Below are positions 48,701 through 62,024 of a stretch of 64,000 bases of DNA, one piece after another (position 1 is the stretch's first letter; each line of letters starts with the position of its first letter). The position numbers and the translations under genes were made by a program. Source of the DNA: Chromobotia macracanthus (Eukaryota; Chordata; Actinopteri; Cypriniformes; Botiidae); contig JAZGTH010000066.1 of the NCBI GenBank assembly GCA_036877525.1, positions 4,552,001-4,616,000 on the forward strand, read 5' to 3'. The notes under the pieces are model-generated. The model did no database searches and was not told the origin of the DNA. It saw only the letters and a program-made list of their open reading frames with translations.

Positions 48701-51700
48701 ACATTTTGTTCCTCTCACATGCTTGTTTTGAGTTTTAGTTTCCTTTTTAGCACAAAATTTGTGTGAAAATGTAACTTTCAGCTTTAGTTCTTGGCATGAC
48801 AATCAGTATTGATACTGCATCGTGACCTAACATGCTAGGTTGTGGCTTAGCTCTTTATGCTAGCGCGACGGTTCGCGCAACTAGCTAAATTAATTTCAAA
48901 AGCGTCTTTAATAGCACTGCTTTCCCTGTAATTTGTCCTGTTCTCTTTACCCCGCCAATGTGAGCTTTATACCCTCTTCATGTTAGCATAGGGAAGCCCC
49001 TTGGAGGTCAAAGGTTAAAGTTAAAGAAGGCTTTTCTGACATGGAGACAGGAGCTTGTTTACGTGTCTTGACTCCCGACACCCAATAATTCACTTTCTAG
49101 TTTGTTCTTTCAAACAGCGACTGTCCATGCTGTCCCTCCCCCATCACTTTCTTTTGCTAATTGTCTCTTTTTTCCTTACAGAATGGAAATTCAAGCTGGA
49201 ATGAGGAAGGCGATGGAGGGAGAAGTCGAGGAGAGGCTTCCAGAGACTTTGCCAAGGTAAACATTGGATCTAAGCCCTGGCTGTTTAGTCATTACACATT
49301 TTGTCAGTGACACACTAACATACTTCTGCTGGGCTTCTACAACCTTGTAGATGTTTACTCACTTGTTTTATGATGATGATATATCTTTTGGCATTTTAAG
49401 ACATTTTGTTTTTTGCTGGGTTGTAAATGGAAAATGCAATTATTTTATTCAGTATCTTTTGTCCTTTTCAAGTAAAAGAATCTAAGCATCCTTAAAACAA
49501 GATGATTTCTTTTTTAAAGATGTTAAGACTTGTTCTTAGATTATATATTTTGAAGTTATTTTTTCCTTCCGTTTTTCATTGATTTAAGGATAAATCTTAA
49601 CAGAGTTATTGACTTAATCTTGTCTTATACAGTTTTGCTGCTCAGATAATCTTATCTTGTTTTGAGGACCTTTTTGTATAGAAAAACAAGACCGAGACTG
49701 ATTAAGAAAATGTTTTTTGTACTAGTATCAAGCAATGATAATCGGCATGGTTTCTGTAAGGAATAACATTAATGAACTGTTCATTATTTCTCCAGCTTTA
49801 TGAACTGGACAGTGACCCAAAACGGAAGGAGTTCCTTGATGATCTTTTTGCATACATGCAGAAAAGAGGTAAGACGTGAAGGCAAAGTGTCATTTTCCAT
49901 GACACCTCATTTGAGAGAACGTACTGCATCGTTAATAACAACATTGGCTCAACCAATGGTGTAAACCTGGGGCGGGACTTTCTAGTTGTCCAGCCAATAA
50001 CAGTGGCTGAAACTTGTTTGATCATCATTATTTTTGCAGATCTTTCCAGTGTTGCTAGCAGTTCAGAAAATACACTTGTTCCGTTTAAAACCCTCAATGT
50101 AAATTTTAAGGGATCGTCCTAAAACTACTGATCTAGTGTGTGTACGAATAATTTAAAGCCACATTCGTTACGCTGTTTGGTGACAAGTGATTCCACCAGA
50201 CACCTAAACCTAGCACGGATTCAACCCCCTTAGTTAAGTGGAATCGTATGTCCTCTCTCTCAGATTAGCATACTGTGACAGAAAGGTGGGCTTGACGGCG
50301 TCATCCGACTAAGACTAAGCTCTCAGCGGCACAGCTTGACGGGCCTATTAACCCCATACCACAGGTTTAAACTCAACCAGATGGAGAGCTGTTTGTATTG
50401 GTCTGCCATCAAAACCCCCATACCACCTACCAGTGTGTGTAAGTGGGGTTGTCAGCTGAGACTTCATAATAGGTCGGGGGTGGAAAAAAGTCTGATCTTG
50501 CCAAATGTCCATCATGGAGGTCCTCGACCATGATTAATGATGTTTTTTTGACTGATGGGAGTGTGTGAAATGACTTCTGTGGGTGACGTGTGTATGCACA
50601 GGCCGACCTGCGTTTATAATAGAACCGGTCCAGTGTTATTTAAAGGTATTTGTACCCAAAGCATTTCGGCTTGTAAAAACCATGGCACAGATAATTAAAA
50701 AGTAGTCTGTGAGCAGTTTTTGTTATCTTGTCAATTATTTTTCGAAATGCTGATATTGTTTTTTTTAACTATTTCTCAACCCTGTTACCAAAACAAGTGG
50801 TTGGTTTTGTACAGATTATAGGATCTAATTCTGCTAAAACATGTTACAGCTTTGAAAGCAGTCAGGTTTTTCTAGTTTTGTTGATTGTGTCTGGTCTGAA
50901 GGGGCTGTGACTGTGGGTTATCAGTGACTTTGTGAGCTAACATCTCTCAATGTTGTATCTGGATCTGTGTAGCGTTTTTCATGTGCAACTATTGCTTTGA
51001 ACTACAGTATTTTTTCCCAGAAGTTAACATTTATTTTAAATAAGGGGTATTTTTTTTTCCCCCAGCAGTGATTTTTAGGGGCAGTTTAAGGATGTGGGTT
51101 TTTTTGCTGTCGGTTTATATAAAAATACTTAGGCCAGTAAGTCAACTAATTGAAATGGATTCTCAGCCTGAACAATTGTTATTTTTACCTACAGAATCAA
51201 ATCAACATGGGATACAAAAATAACTGTTTATAATGCACGAAGTACCGCACAATAAACTCTGTGCCAGGCTGCATTTTACAGCCGGTGGCTTGTCTGTATT
51301 GCGTGCATACAACATTAACAAATAGCTATGAGGAAAAAATAAAAGGAACGTAGTAGAGCGACATTCTTTTTCCCGGGCTTAAACAAATTTCAGCATGTTT
51401 GATATTGAAAATAATGTTGTTGGCCAAAGACTGTTGGTGGCCTTTTGCCTCCAGGGTTTTCCCAAAAAGTTTAGCTCGCCTCACCTGGAGTATATTTAAT
51501 GCTTTGATCCTTCCAACTTTACACACACACACACCTATAAAAATTGGCCTCTGCCCCTTGTGTATTGTCCACATCAGAGCCCCCTGAAACACGATAAGAT
51601 GGGAGGGGGACAGGAGCTGTGTGTCTGCAGGGGTGGGCAAAGAGGGATGTTCTGTCTCTGTCTCCTTCTGTGTGTGTGTTGATTGGGGGGGTATCTTGCT

Positions 51701-54700
51701 TAAGGCCTGGGGGGATCTGATAGAGGGTGTGTGAGGTGGATTAAGGGGCCCCTGTCCCTCTTGAAGATTTATGAGACCCTAAAACTCAGGGCCTCACCTT
51801 TGATATTAGAAGAAAGACAGAAGGAAAGCAAAAACAATGAAATGACTGCGGAGTGATGGTGTAATGTAAGAGAAAAGGGATGAAGGACAGGAAGGAATCG
51901 TATGGATGATGGAAGGATGACAAGATGAGTAGAGAAATAGAAGAGGGTGTCATTTACTCCTGTAAACAACTTGCCAGAATGCAGAACGCCAGCTAGACTA
52001 GAGGTGACCGAGTTTCAAAATGACAAACACAAGCCAGTAAATCTGATTTGAGGAAGTCTATTCATTTTATATCTAAGAAAAATCTGTAGATCCCCTAGAT
52101 GTTGTCTAGAGTTGTTATCTGGACTAAAGAACCGTCTGAAAGGTACTTTTATGAATACTTTCGTAACCGCTTGCCAGTGGAATGATGAGATTAACCAATT
52201 ACAAGTATTCCAGAGAGCAATATTAAAAACTAATGTCCAAAGTGCAGTTTTTACACCATGATTGCAGTTATATGAATTTCTAATTTGAATTGCAATTCTC
52301 CATTGTTTGTTTTCTCAATTCTAATTGCATTAAAATCTCATTTAATTCCTGAATTTGTAATGGCATTATCAGCTCATTACTAAATAGCTCACAACCCTGA
52401 CATATCCACCATTTTAATTTATCGTGGACATATGGAACAGCTGCAGTGAAACTACACCTCAGTTTGCCACGGTCAGCAGGGAGGAGTTTATGTGTGTGCG
52501 TGGCCTGTATTGTGTGAGTTCATAAGAAGTGTGGACATCCTGTTTGGAGAATTTGTCTTCTCACTCCTGAGTTCTTCTCAAGCAGGTTTATGACATCCTG
52601 GTGGCTTCTCTTCCTCTGGGATTTAAAGTGGGCTGCTCCACTGTCTTTTATGACTACTGACTACAGATTTATATTGGAAAGCCAGGAAGATCCACCAAAA
52701 AACTCTTTCCTTATCCTTTAGTTTTTATGGCAATGCACACAATATCCCAGAGGAACTCAGCCTTGCCTGTATAGACCTGAATCGGTTTGGTTTTTTATAG
52801 CTCTGTGCTGGGCATGCGGTCCTGCTAAAACTATAAACCTGTTAAAATCTTTATCATCTATGCTATGCACTATATCAAACAACAGCCAATTCCCGCCTTT
52901 GTACTAATAAATCATTTGAATTATGACCATGAAGCTTGTTGGATAGCTGGATGGATGGATGTGCTTTGATTACTAAGAAAATGTTTTTATTTTTGCAAGA
53001 AGCTGTAGTTTACATGTGAACGTGTTGACACGCTGCTCTATCATGATGAACTTAAGACTAATCTTAATTAATGCAGGGTTTCTCTGCAAGTGGCTTTACA
53101 GGTAATCCTGTTGTAACCCACCTGATGTTAGATCACATGCACCCGGGCAGCTATATATGCATAATGGTGTTGCGGCATTGAAGATGAGTGTCGGAGGAAA
53201 CATGAATATTTTATACAGGGTGGAAAGTGCTCATTGTTCAGATAAAATAAAAAATAACTCTTCGTTTCTATATCTATATAAATGTATATTTTTATCATGG
53301 TACTGTTTGTTGTACTGGCTTTAATTTGTTAAAATAAAATTAAGTAATTTAAAGGAATGCATCTTTTTATGTGAATCGATGGATGAACCATCATTGAGAA
53401 TAAAGGAAACTATCACAATAATTCTCATGCATGCATCATGGTAGCATATTTGAGAAAACAGTACGTGCTTAATTGTCGTAAAAATGTCTTAATGCAAAAA
53501 ATCTTTGCTTTAAAACAGGAATAAAATTTTTGTTGTTTTTTTATGTAGTTTTCAAACTAAGACCAAAACATTTGGGTTATTAAATCAAAAGCTGTAGTGA
53601 CACATCATGCAGGGTCTTTTCTCAGAGGTCAGACCATGCACTTCCTGTATGCCCCCTCACTTCCTCTTACAGTAAGAATGGTACTCATTGTTTAGAGCTG
53701 AAAGTGGAATTTCCTCACCAGCCCTGCTGTTTCTGTTTGCCCTGTTGCTTCATTACAGAACTGTGGCCTCTTAATGTGGGCAGCTGTTTCCTCTGTATTT
53801 AGGCCAGTGGTCAGACTCTCAGCATTCAGTGTGTGCATTAAAAAACATTCACCTGTATTCAAATAGAAATGTCTAATGCTAAATGTTTAGGAGTGCATAT
53901 GTCTAAACTGTGTTAGTTTACAGTAGTTAAACTACTGTGTAGTTTTAAGCTATTAGTTTTCAACCAAAGTGGGGTTTTTTTTGTAAGTAATGTTTCCATC
54001 CATTTCTGGAATTAATTACTGTGCTTTTTCTATATATTGTGTTCATTGAACTTTATTTTGATTGGTTGTTTGCGTTGGTTATCAGCCGATAGCTTTGCTT
54101 CGGAATTCTCTTTGACGCACTCATTTAACATGTTTTGCTTTCTGCCATTCAGCCATCATGCATTAAGCTCGTACCGCATCAAACCATGCGCTTTTATTTC
54201 ATTAACCCCATCAGACTCATCTCGTTGGCTGTTTCTTAAGATGCAATGCAGGCATAGAGAAAACATCAATTAGAAGAGCATTTCTTTAGCATTAATCCAT
54301 ACCACGGCCTGCATCAGTCAATAAGGAACCCTCTTTAGTGGGAAAAAGCCTTTAGATGACTTTTCCACCCCTTTGAGTTTAAGCTAAATTGGTTTTACAG
54401 TTAAGGGAGTGTGTCACAAGGTCATACATGAGACTGCAGAGCTTCCTCTGGACCTTTACCTGAATCTCCAGGCCGGCGACCCGGCACTAACCTTTCACTC
54501 GAATCTGAGCAGCGATTGTTTGATGAATGAGTAATGTCATTCCCAGCATTAAATAACTGCTTTTCAAAGGGAGACCCCGCTCCAGTCTCTCCAGGGGGTG
54601 CTGGGCCTTGTTGTGGAGGCCTGGGGTTCTAAATTACACTCGGTTGTCTGGCTGAATCAGGACTTTATGGTTGTAACATTTCACAACAAGTGAACCCTTA

Positions 54701-57700
54701 AAGGTTTTTGCTTCCAAGCAGAGTGAATCCTTTGGTTTATAAAATGTATAGCTTGAATGCATGTAAATAATATTATAACCCATATTGCATTGTTAGTCAT
54801 GGCTGCCATTGATTTTTAAAAACCAGCACAGAGTGCGTGAGCTGTATTACGATGCACAAGGAACTGTGCATACAGCTTCTAATTCTAATAATGTGAAGAA
54901 CATTTAAAGCTGCAGTCTGGTAATTTTGTAGTTAATAATGAACAAAAAGCAATAATTGAATAAATACATAGCAGAACTTTACCCACATTAGTAACATTTG
55001 ACTTCGACGTGCAAAAAAGTACATAAGGTAGCCTGCAATTTTATGTTTTAAACAGAGATGGCAATAGAGAGGCAAAAGTTGCATACTGCAGCTTTAAAGT
55101 TCTTTGTCCTGTTTTGGTGTTTTTACTCACTTGTTGCTTTATTGTGTCACATCCTGTTTGGAAATGAGGAAGGTTCTCCTTTGGCCTTCGTTCTCATCAC
55201 CTGATCTTTCCCTTCTTAAAGGGACAGTGATCATAGCATTAATAAAAGGCAGAAATACATGTCTGTAAGATATTTGTACTGTAAGATATTTGCACATTTG
55301 TTTTGGCCATAAAATGAGTGTTTAATAGATAATACAGATTGTTGTTTTATGCCCTGATGCCTGTCTGCATTTAAACCCATGTAAATGAGAATAAATTGGC
55401 TAATTTAAAGCTTAATCCTGACCTCAAGTCACCGTGACTATTTAACCCTCCTAAAACACACACACACACACACACATACATACACACATTAATTGGTTTT
55501 ATTCCTGAATAGGTCTGATGTGGTATAAGGGGGGATTTGAGCAAGGCATTATGGGCACTCAAAGCCCCTCCCCTGCTGTTCCATACAAACTGTGTTAAAC
55601 TGTGTTAACAGAGCGTGTGTGTGTTCGCAGTTTTAGCGGCCGCAATCCCTCCAAATGAGCTTCATCGGCCTGGCCTATCAACATGCAGACTCCATAGCTT
55701 CCGCTAACAGATTAAAACCTCAATCGCTCAATCCTTATTCTGCTAGGAGGGGCAGACGGTACCCATACACATGCACTTTAAATGCTGCAAACCGGGTTTT
55801 GCTCGCAACGTTCCTTCAGCCCATCATTGCATATTGGTACCGTCTTCATCAGATCATCATTTACAGTTTTTACTGTCGTAATCGGACCAAGACATCCCAT
55901 AATTACTGCCTTTAGCAGCCTGTAATTGGCCCAGCATGTCTTATAGTTACTGTTGAAACTGGCCCAGCGCTTCCCGTAATTATCGCTGTAATGGGTTCAT
56001 CACCTCCCATCAGTCTTCAAAGAGGCGTGGGCAGCAAAACCGGGAACACTGTTGTGGGTCATTTGATAAGAGGGGCTTATTAAATCCATCTTGACTTCCT
56101 TATAATTTTGTCCCAGGACTCATTAATGCTAGTTTCAACCGTGCTTGCCATTATCTTGATGTTCTTAAGCAGAAGAGCTTTTGTATTTGAATTGCAACAA
56201 AGAAATCGTGCCGTTTCCTTGGCAAAGCTTATGCACTTTTGTTATAGACTTCAGTTATAGAATATCGTTCTGGTTTCTTAGCTGGTTTGGTGTGATGCAT
56301 CATGCAGTATGTTATACAGAAGCTAACCTGCTCCCGTCTCTTGCAGGTACACCTGTCAACCGCATTCCCATCATGGCCAAGCAGGTGCTGGATCTCTACA
56401 TGCTGTATAAGCTGGTGACTGAGAAGGGAGGTCTGGTGGAGGTGATCAACAAGAAGATCTGGAGGGAGATCACCAAAGGCCTGAACCTGCCCACCTCCAT
56501 CACCAGTGCTGCCTTCACCCTCCGCACACAGTAAGATGTTCGGCTTCCATTGAGGAATATCTGGATTATCACGGCTAGTTCTGTTCATGGCTGACCAATA
56601 AAACAATAATCTGACTTGATGTATCGAGTTTAATGCATTCAGCAAAGATACAATATTCAGTTCAACCAAAGCTAAGATCCATATTTAAACGTATTAAGTG
56701 AACAAAAGCATCATAAAGTAATATAATGTATCATAATGTAAATACACTTCATATTGTACTTTATGTATGTTGTTATAGGCCGGATGTAAAATGCAAGACA
56801 AAATTTGATACAGTATATACATGCAATATGAAATATTAGGGGTTCCTGGCCTGAAAAAGTTGAAGATCCTGAATTAGACAATATATTAACCTTAGCCTTC
56901 CTCTCTCAGTATTCGCATGTGTTTTGTAAAGCAGATGGCCATTAACAAACTCGTATTGGTCAACGACAACTTTTTCAAAGCTCTTCATAATGTCTGTAAC
57001 ACAACAAACTGTCAGTTTGCATTCATAGTTCATTTTCCTGTCTTGCTGTGTCTTAGGTATATGAAGTATCTGTACCCATATGAATGTGAGAAGAAGGGCC
57101 TAAGCTCGCCCGGAGAGCTTCAGGCGGCCATCGACAGTAACCGCAGAGAGGGCCGTCGCCCCGGCTACAGCAATAGTCTGTACCGCTTTTCACCCTCACC
57201 CAGTGCCTCCGCCCCTCACCTGCTGTCCCCTCCCAAAATGCACCTGCCTGCTACTGGCCACAATGGACTTCAGGCCACTCCCAGTCCTGCCCTAAAGAAA
57301 GCCACAGGTGTGTCGTCATGTTATATATTTACAATGTACCCAAAGCCTGAGATACTTTTTAGCGGACAGGCCAGCAAAACCTGATTTTAACTTTAGATGT
57401 ATTTGCAGCCAAAAGACCTGCTGTGTGTTAAAAGTGCAATCTGAACAAAAATCAGTTATTGTTATCAGTTATAATGATTTATAATTTGAGGTGTCTGGTC
57501 TGATTTCCTGGGAAATGTCAGTTCAGCTTCATCTTACTACAACATACTTAAAGAAAAGTATGTAAAGTAACCTGCAATTTTATGTTACAGACAGAGATGG
57601 CGGTAGAGAGGCAAAAGTTACAGATTGTAGCTTTAATATAAACGTAGTCTATTTGCACCCCCCAGTGGTGAGACTTCTGAGTGTTCTGCAATCTTTTGAA

Positions 57701-59357
57701 ACGTCACTGAAGAATATACAGTGAAATGGTTTTCTCTCTGTGGGAACAAAATACTAAATTAAATCTTATGATCCAGTCTGCACGTCGCCTTAAAAATACG
57801 ACTGCGAGGTGGAATAAAATTGAATAGAACCAGGCAGGAAATGGGGGCAGGAAATGGAGCAAGTTTCCTGGCCCGGAGTGGCTGATTGGGGAACTCAAGA
57901 GTGTGAAAGCCATTAAGGGGCTGAGTTTTCCTGAGAGGCCCTGCAGGCAGCCACTAAACCTCAGAGGCCACTGTTAAGTAATTGCATACACTTAAACTGT
58001 GTTTGTCAAAAAATTCAGGCTGTTGAAAAGTGTCCAAAAACTTGGCAAAAACGATTTAGATAAGTCCGCGTGAAATCCAGACTTTCTTAATGCATGTTCC
58101 CAATGTTATTGTGAGAGATTTATTCTAAAGAATTCCTAACGTTCCTGATCTTTCATCAAAATGAAATAACTTGTCCTACTTCATAAACAACTTTGCTTTG
58201 AGAACAAAATGGCAGAACAAAACAACTATATCCATAGGAAGAGGGTGTGGCTTGGGAACGCTGCTTAACCGTGGCAATGAACATGATGTGTGAATAAATA
58301 CATTATATATATTAAATGTAAATGTTAGCAATAAAGGGTTTGTGGTGGAATCATCTTGCTCAATCCACTCCCTGCTTTGTTTGATTGTTACTGTGGAGAA
58401 AAACTGCTGGTAGCTGCTGGTCTGGTATCAGTTTCTCCTGCCTAAATCCTCACCTTAACCACCCTTTTTCTACATCTAAATGTCTTTTTACTCTCCTCAG
58501 TTCCAGAGGACGGTCCAGCCTCCATGTTGCCAGGGCGACTGCCCTTGGCTCTGGCTCTGGGCCATCAGCAGCAGCTGGCGCGTGCTGCCACCCTAGAGCA
58601 GCTGAGAGAGAGGCTGGAGACCGGCATGGGCCCCGGGGCGGTGAGCTCTGGAGCCGCTGCGTTGGAGGGACCTGAGAGGAAGATGGCGCGACTGGCAGAG
58701 GAGCAGCAGAGGCTGCTGCAGCAGGCTTTCCAACAAAACCTGCTGGCCATGGCTTCGCAGGTGAACCCTGCTAATCTGCGAATGAACAGCGCCAACATGC
58801 GCGGTGAGTACAGTAAACGTGTTTGCTAAGAATTGTGGGTAACTGCGGTGAAAGTGTTGTATCATTGACTTCTGACTCTGGTTGATCTCGTTTTCAGAGG
58901 AAAAACAAGACCTCTCTCTCAGCATTTCTTCAAATGGGTCTGCTAGCATTACGGTGTCTGTGGAGGTCAATGGGATTATTTACTCAGGTGTGTAGTTGTG
59001 CACGTGTGTTGCGGGTGCCTAATTTGTCTGTAAGCACTATTCTGCAGCGATTATTGTAAGTTGAAGCCACATTTTAATAAATAGATTCACTTCTGTTCAT
59101 TGTAATGGTGAATAATGAAGCACAAAGTATTTCTGCATTACTCGTGTGTATTAGTCATATATTCATTGCTTATGCATTTCTTTTCCTATACAGGATCCTT
59201 ATATGCCCAGAGATCTTCTGCGGGCATCCCCACCTCTGCCGCAGCCACGCCAACAGGCCACACCTCTACCCTCAGCCCTGGCATCCCTTCATCTTCCTCC
59301 TCCTCTTCCTCAAAAGGGCCTAACTCTGTGGAGCAGGCCACAGGCGGGTCACCCTAA
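38992..59357 (+). CDS. arid3b: AT-rich interaction domain protein 3B
   Basis: Nuclear DNA-binding transcription regulator of the ARID3/Bright family. Coding exons: 38992-39027, 39909-40580, 49182-49256, 49796-49868, 56347-56530, 57057-57307, 58501-58803, 58898-58987 and 59194-59357. Phases chain to 615 aa (human 561). Exon 2 carries a Gln-rich coiled segment (MEQLQRQQQAKLEMERKERH) and a long acidic run. The extended ARID spans roughly residues 260-400: RDFAKLYELDSDPKRKEFLD, RIPIMAKQVLDLYMLYKLV, EITKGLNLPTSITSAAFTLR, YMKYLYPYECE. The REKLES region follows (LEQLRERLE; EEQQRLLQQAFQQNLLAMA; SASITVSVEVNGIIYSG). WNLDE, SRGEASRDFAKLYELD and LYMLYKLV favour ARID3B over ARID3A. The start at 38992 has a good Kozak context, but the frame is open upstream to 38713. 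Introns 2 and 4 (8.6 and 6.5 kb) are large. Confidence 0.94.
45079..45168. repeat. G-run and C-run pair (quadruplex-prone)
   Basis: A G-tract at 45079-45095 (GGGTGGGTGGGGGGGGG) is followed 50 bp later by a C-tract at 45147-45168 (CCCCCAACCACCCCCCACCC). The two are roughly complementary, so they could form quadruplexes on opposite strands or a hairpin. Confidence 0.6.
45487..45640 (-). repeat. tRNA-derived SINE in arid3b intron 2
   Basis: Reverse copy with AATCAAACCCACAAGCTT (B box reversed), CTCTACCAATTGAGCTACAG (A box reversed) and the tail TCCAAAGTGACTTACAGCAC. Its A-box region is the best-preserved of the copies in this window. Confidence 0.7.
46693..47018. repeat. inverted-repeat MITE, copy 4
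   Basis: Begins CCAGTTAACAATTTTAGGTT and ends AACGTTCCTTGTGAGCTGGG, the same orientation as copy 3. It lies in arid3b intron 2. Both ends carry a short CCCAGCT/AGCTGGG-like inverted terminus. Confidence 0.65.
49869..56346 (+). other. arid3b: arid3b intron 4
   Basis: A 6.5-kb intron inside the ARID-coding part, between exons ending KR and starting TPVNR. Holds an (AC)n run at about 55454-55480 and one copy of a 70-bp dispersed repeat (55028). No exon or RNA gene was recognised. Confidence 0.7.
55028..55097. repeat. dispersed repeat, copy A
   Basis: About 70 bp around CCTGCAATTTTATGTT, CAGAGATGGC and AGAGAGGCAAAAGTT. It matches 57567-57636 closely, with roughly ten differences. Confidence 0.7.
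57567..57636. repeat. dispersed repeat, copy B
   Basis: Second copy of the 70-bp element at 55028, same orientation, in arid3b intron 6. Both copies end in a GCTTTAA- or GCTTTAAT-type sequence. Confidence 0.7.
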
Positions 59358-60619
59358 ACCAGCTCCCCCGTACCAAACAACCAGTCGGTCCCGCCTAACT
59401 ACAGTCTTTCCTTAGTGGCTCCCTCCAGTGTGAGCCACGCCGCCCTCTAGAGGCAGCCAGGCGAATCACAACCCGCCTCTTGCACAAATACACAGCTGTT
59501 TTTCTTCCAGTGAAGGAAAGACCACACACACTTACAAACTTGTCAGCTGTTTAACCTCAACACGGACCTAGCCTGCTCTTTTTCACAAATCTACATGATG
59601 TTTTCTCAGGATTGAGAGGGTTTTTAAAGATGTTTGATTCAACGAAATACCTCAGCTGTCTTAATCTCAGTGCTGCCGCGAGTGGACACACTCTGCGTTT
59701 CATTCTGTCATGCCTTTATGCACCCGTAGTCATTTAAGTAACCGAGAGCTGCAAAGCAAGCATGGCACGATCAAATCTACTTCTGCCAAAGTCGCGTTGT
59801 GAGGTTGTGGTTAACATTTTTTTGCTGTCTGGTAATTAATTCTCTATTATATTTAACGTTTGCTGAATTTACCTCCTCTGCAGTGAATTGAAAAGACTCA
59901 GGATCCATTATTATGATACTGCTGTGTTGTTTGAATCTATTTTGATGGACTTTAATAACAGGCTGCAATCCACATCAAAAGTTGGTTTGGTAAGAAAAGG
60001 GGTCACTTCTTTTTTTAAAAATGTATTGATTTTATTGTTTTCTATTTCCTTTTTTTAGTTTCTAGATACAGAAATATTAATATGATTTGAAAAAGAGTTT
60101 CGAGTTTGAACGTGCATTTTACACAGCTGAGAGATTTTTTTTGTTTGTTTTAATTTAGACATATTTACACCTAACTAAGATTTTGGTTGAAAGTTTTTCT
60201 CTACCTCAGACACGAGTCAATGTATGGTTGCAAAGAAACCGATGGACTGCCACAGTCGCCATCACAAGTCAATCATTTCTGTGCGTTGGACGATCATGTA
60301 CAGGCTTCTATACAAGGGCCCTAAATAGTGTACAATTCTTCTGCTCTGGTGTGCATACCAGTTCTTTTAACATACTTAAAAGCAGGTCACGGAAAACCAG
60401 GATAGCATTCAAATCAAAGGAGGATTGAATGTTTTTTCTTTTGTATTTTTAATTGTTAAACTTCAAACCTCACTATCTTTCCATATTGGAAAGCAAGTTT
60501 CTCAGGAATTTCAGTTTTTGTTTTTTCCTTCATAAATTTTAACTTCAGAACCAAGAGACAGTCTCGCATCTGAAAGATAATTATTAGATATGACTCGGTC
60601 AGTGTGGGACTGAAATAGC

Positions 60620-60745
60620 TACCTCAGTAAGGATTTACCTCAGATGTAGTTTCAACTGCCTACAGTTCATCACCGAATTACCTCAGTAAGGATTTACCTC
60701 AGATGTAGTTTCAACTGCCTGCAGTACATCACAGAATTACCTCAC
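60620..60745. repeat. 59-bp tandem duplication in the arid3b 3' UTR
   Basis: Two full copies and a short third start with TACCTCAGTAAGGATTTACC at 60620 and 60679, period 59 bp, with only a few differences. The third copy at 60738 stops after TACCTCA. Confidence 0.92.
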
Positions 60746-60922
60746 AAACACTTTTGTCCTGCTCTTTAATGCAAACCAATCTCTCAGGTAATAAATTAGC
60801 TAAACACCTTAAAAATGTAAAGATGGTAGAAGACAGAACAACACGAATACAGAAATGTGACATGAGAATATTGTTTGAAGAGTTTGATACAGTACCTCAT
60901 ATCCATTTAGTATTGATCATTG

Positions 60923-60928
60923 AATAAA
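60923..60928 (+). terminator. candidate poly(A) signal of arid3b
   Basis: AATAAA in the sequence TTGAATAAACTG, about 1.57 kb past the arid3b stop. Confidence 0.45.
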
Positions 60929-62024
60929 CTGTCTTCGAGTACACCAGGCTGGTCGGCTGGTCATGAAACGTTCGTGAACTTTTCTGATTCAGTCTAATCA
61001 ACAATTAGCTTTACATTTTGTTGGTCATAATCCTGCGTTTACTTGACTCTGGGACCTGCTGGGATACAGACGTCTTTAGTTTCTCCTGTTTTCTTGATTC
61101 CTCCGAGAACTGCAAAGCTGAAAACCAAAGACCATGTGTTTGTTATCCACTTTGACGATCTCGATGTAAGGACACATGCAACTTTACACAAGGAAATTAA
61201 AGTCTGATCTGATGCAACGTTTTCTTTGTTTTGTGGTGTTTTTTTATCACATGTATAAATGCCTTTACAAAAAAGTGAAATTTACGCAGTTTGTCGTAAC
61301 ACACCGAGAGGCAGTGCATCTATCATGTTTTTGAAATCAAACCGTTTGTGCATCTTAGTCTTTATCTCCTTAAATATGATTTCATAGATCTGCATTTGTA
61401 ATCCACATTAACACAATTCAGTTACAAAGTGTAACTGGATGCATGCATATAAAAACATGCTAGAGGACTATGTTAAAACAGACTGCATATTTTGATGATG
61501 TGCATAGCTCACAGTGGATGCGACAGATGTTGTGCTGTGGGGGTGGTGGTATGGGATTGATGCACTGATGCCCCTTTAAGAGCTACAGTGTTGGACGGAT
61601 GGAACGGTTGCCCTTGACCCATCACTAGCACAGTGTTTGTCCCATCTCTAGTGTGCCCGCCCCTTTCCTGAGTTGGACCACCCCTCTCAGCTCTCACTAT
61701 GAGTCAGTGAAGAGGATTACTGTTTGAAAGAGATGTGAAAGCGGAAAGTTGTGGAATGTGAGATCTGGAAAGACCCAAGGAACTGTTTTGGCATTAACCA
61801 TCTGGTCTTGCTGCTTTGCGTTGAGGAAAACTGGTTGAGGGTGAGGTTCATCTGAAAGCATCTGGGCAAAAGCCCAAGTAAAACATCAGTTTAGAGCTAA
61901 GAAATCTTGTGAAGGTTCAATAGAACATGCAATGGACTTCACTGTAGTCACGTCTGTGGAGATATGTGATGTTTCTTCATAAGGTGAAGATGAGGTAAGA
62001 ACTGTGGTGTTCCTCATCATCATC

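Larger units (their letters stand above)
40581..49181 (+). other. arid3b: arid3b intron 2
   Basis: An 8.6-kb intron with no internal exon I can support. It contains a SINE copy (45487), MITE copy 4 (46693) and paired G- and C-runs near 45079-45168. Remaining text is AT-rich; conserved enhancers cannot be judged from one sequence. Confidence 0.7.
59358..60950 (+). other. arid3b: arid3b 3' UTR
   Basis: About 1.6 kb from the stop to the first good poly(A) signal (AATAAA, 60923-60928). It contains a CTCF-like CGCCCTCTAGAGG at 59441 and a 59-bp tandem duplication at 60620-60745. The ORFs inside are not supported as coding. Confidence 0.55.
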
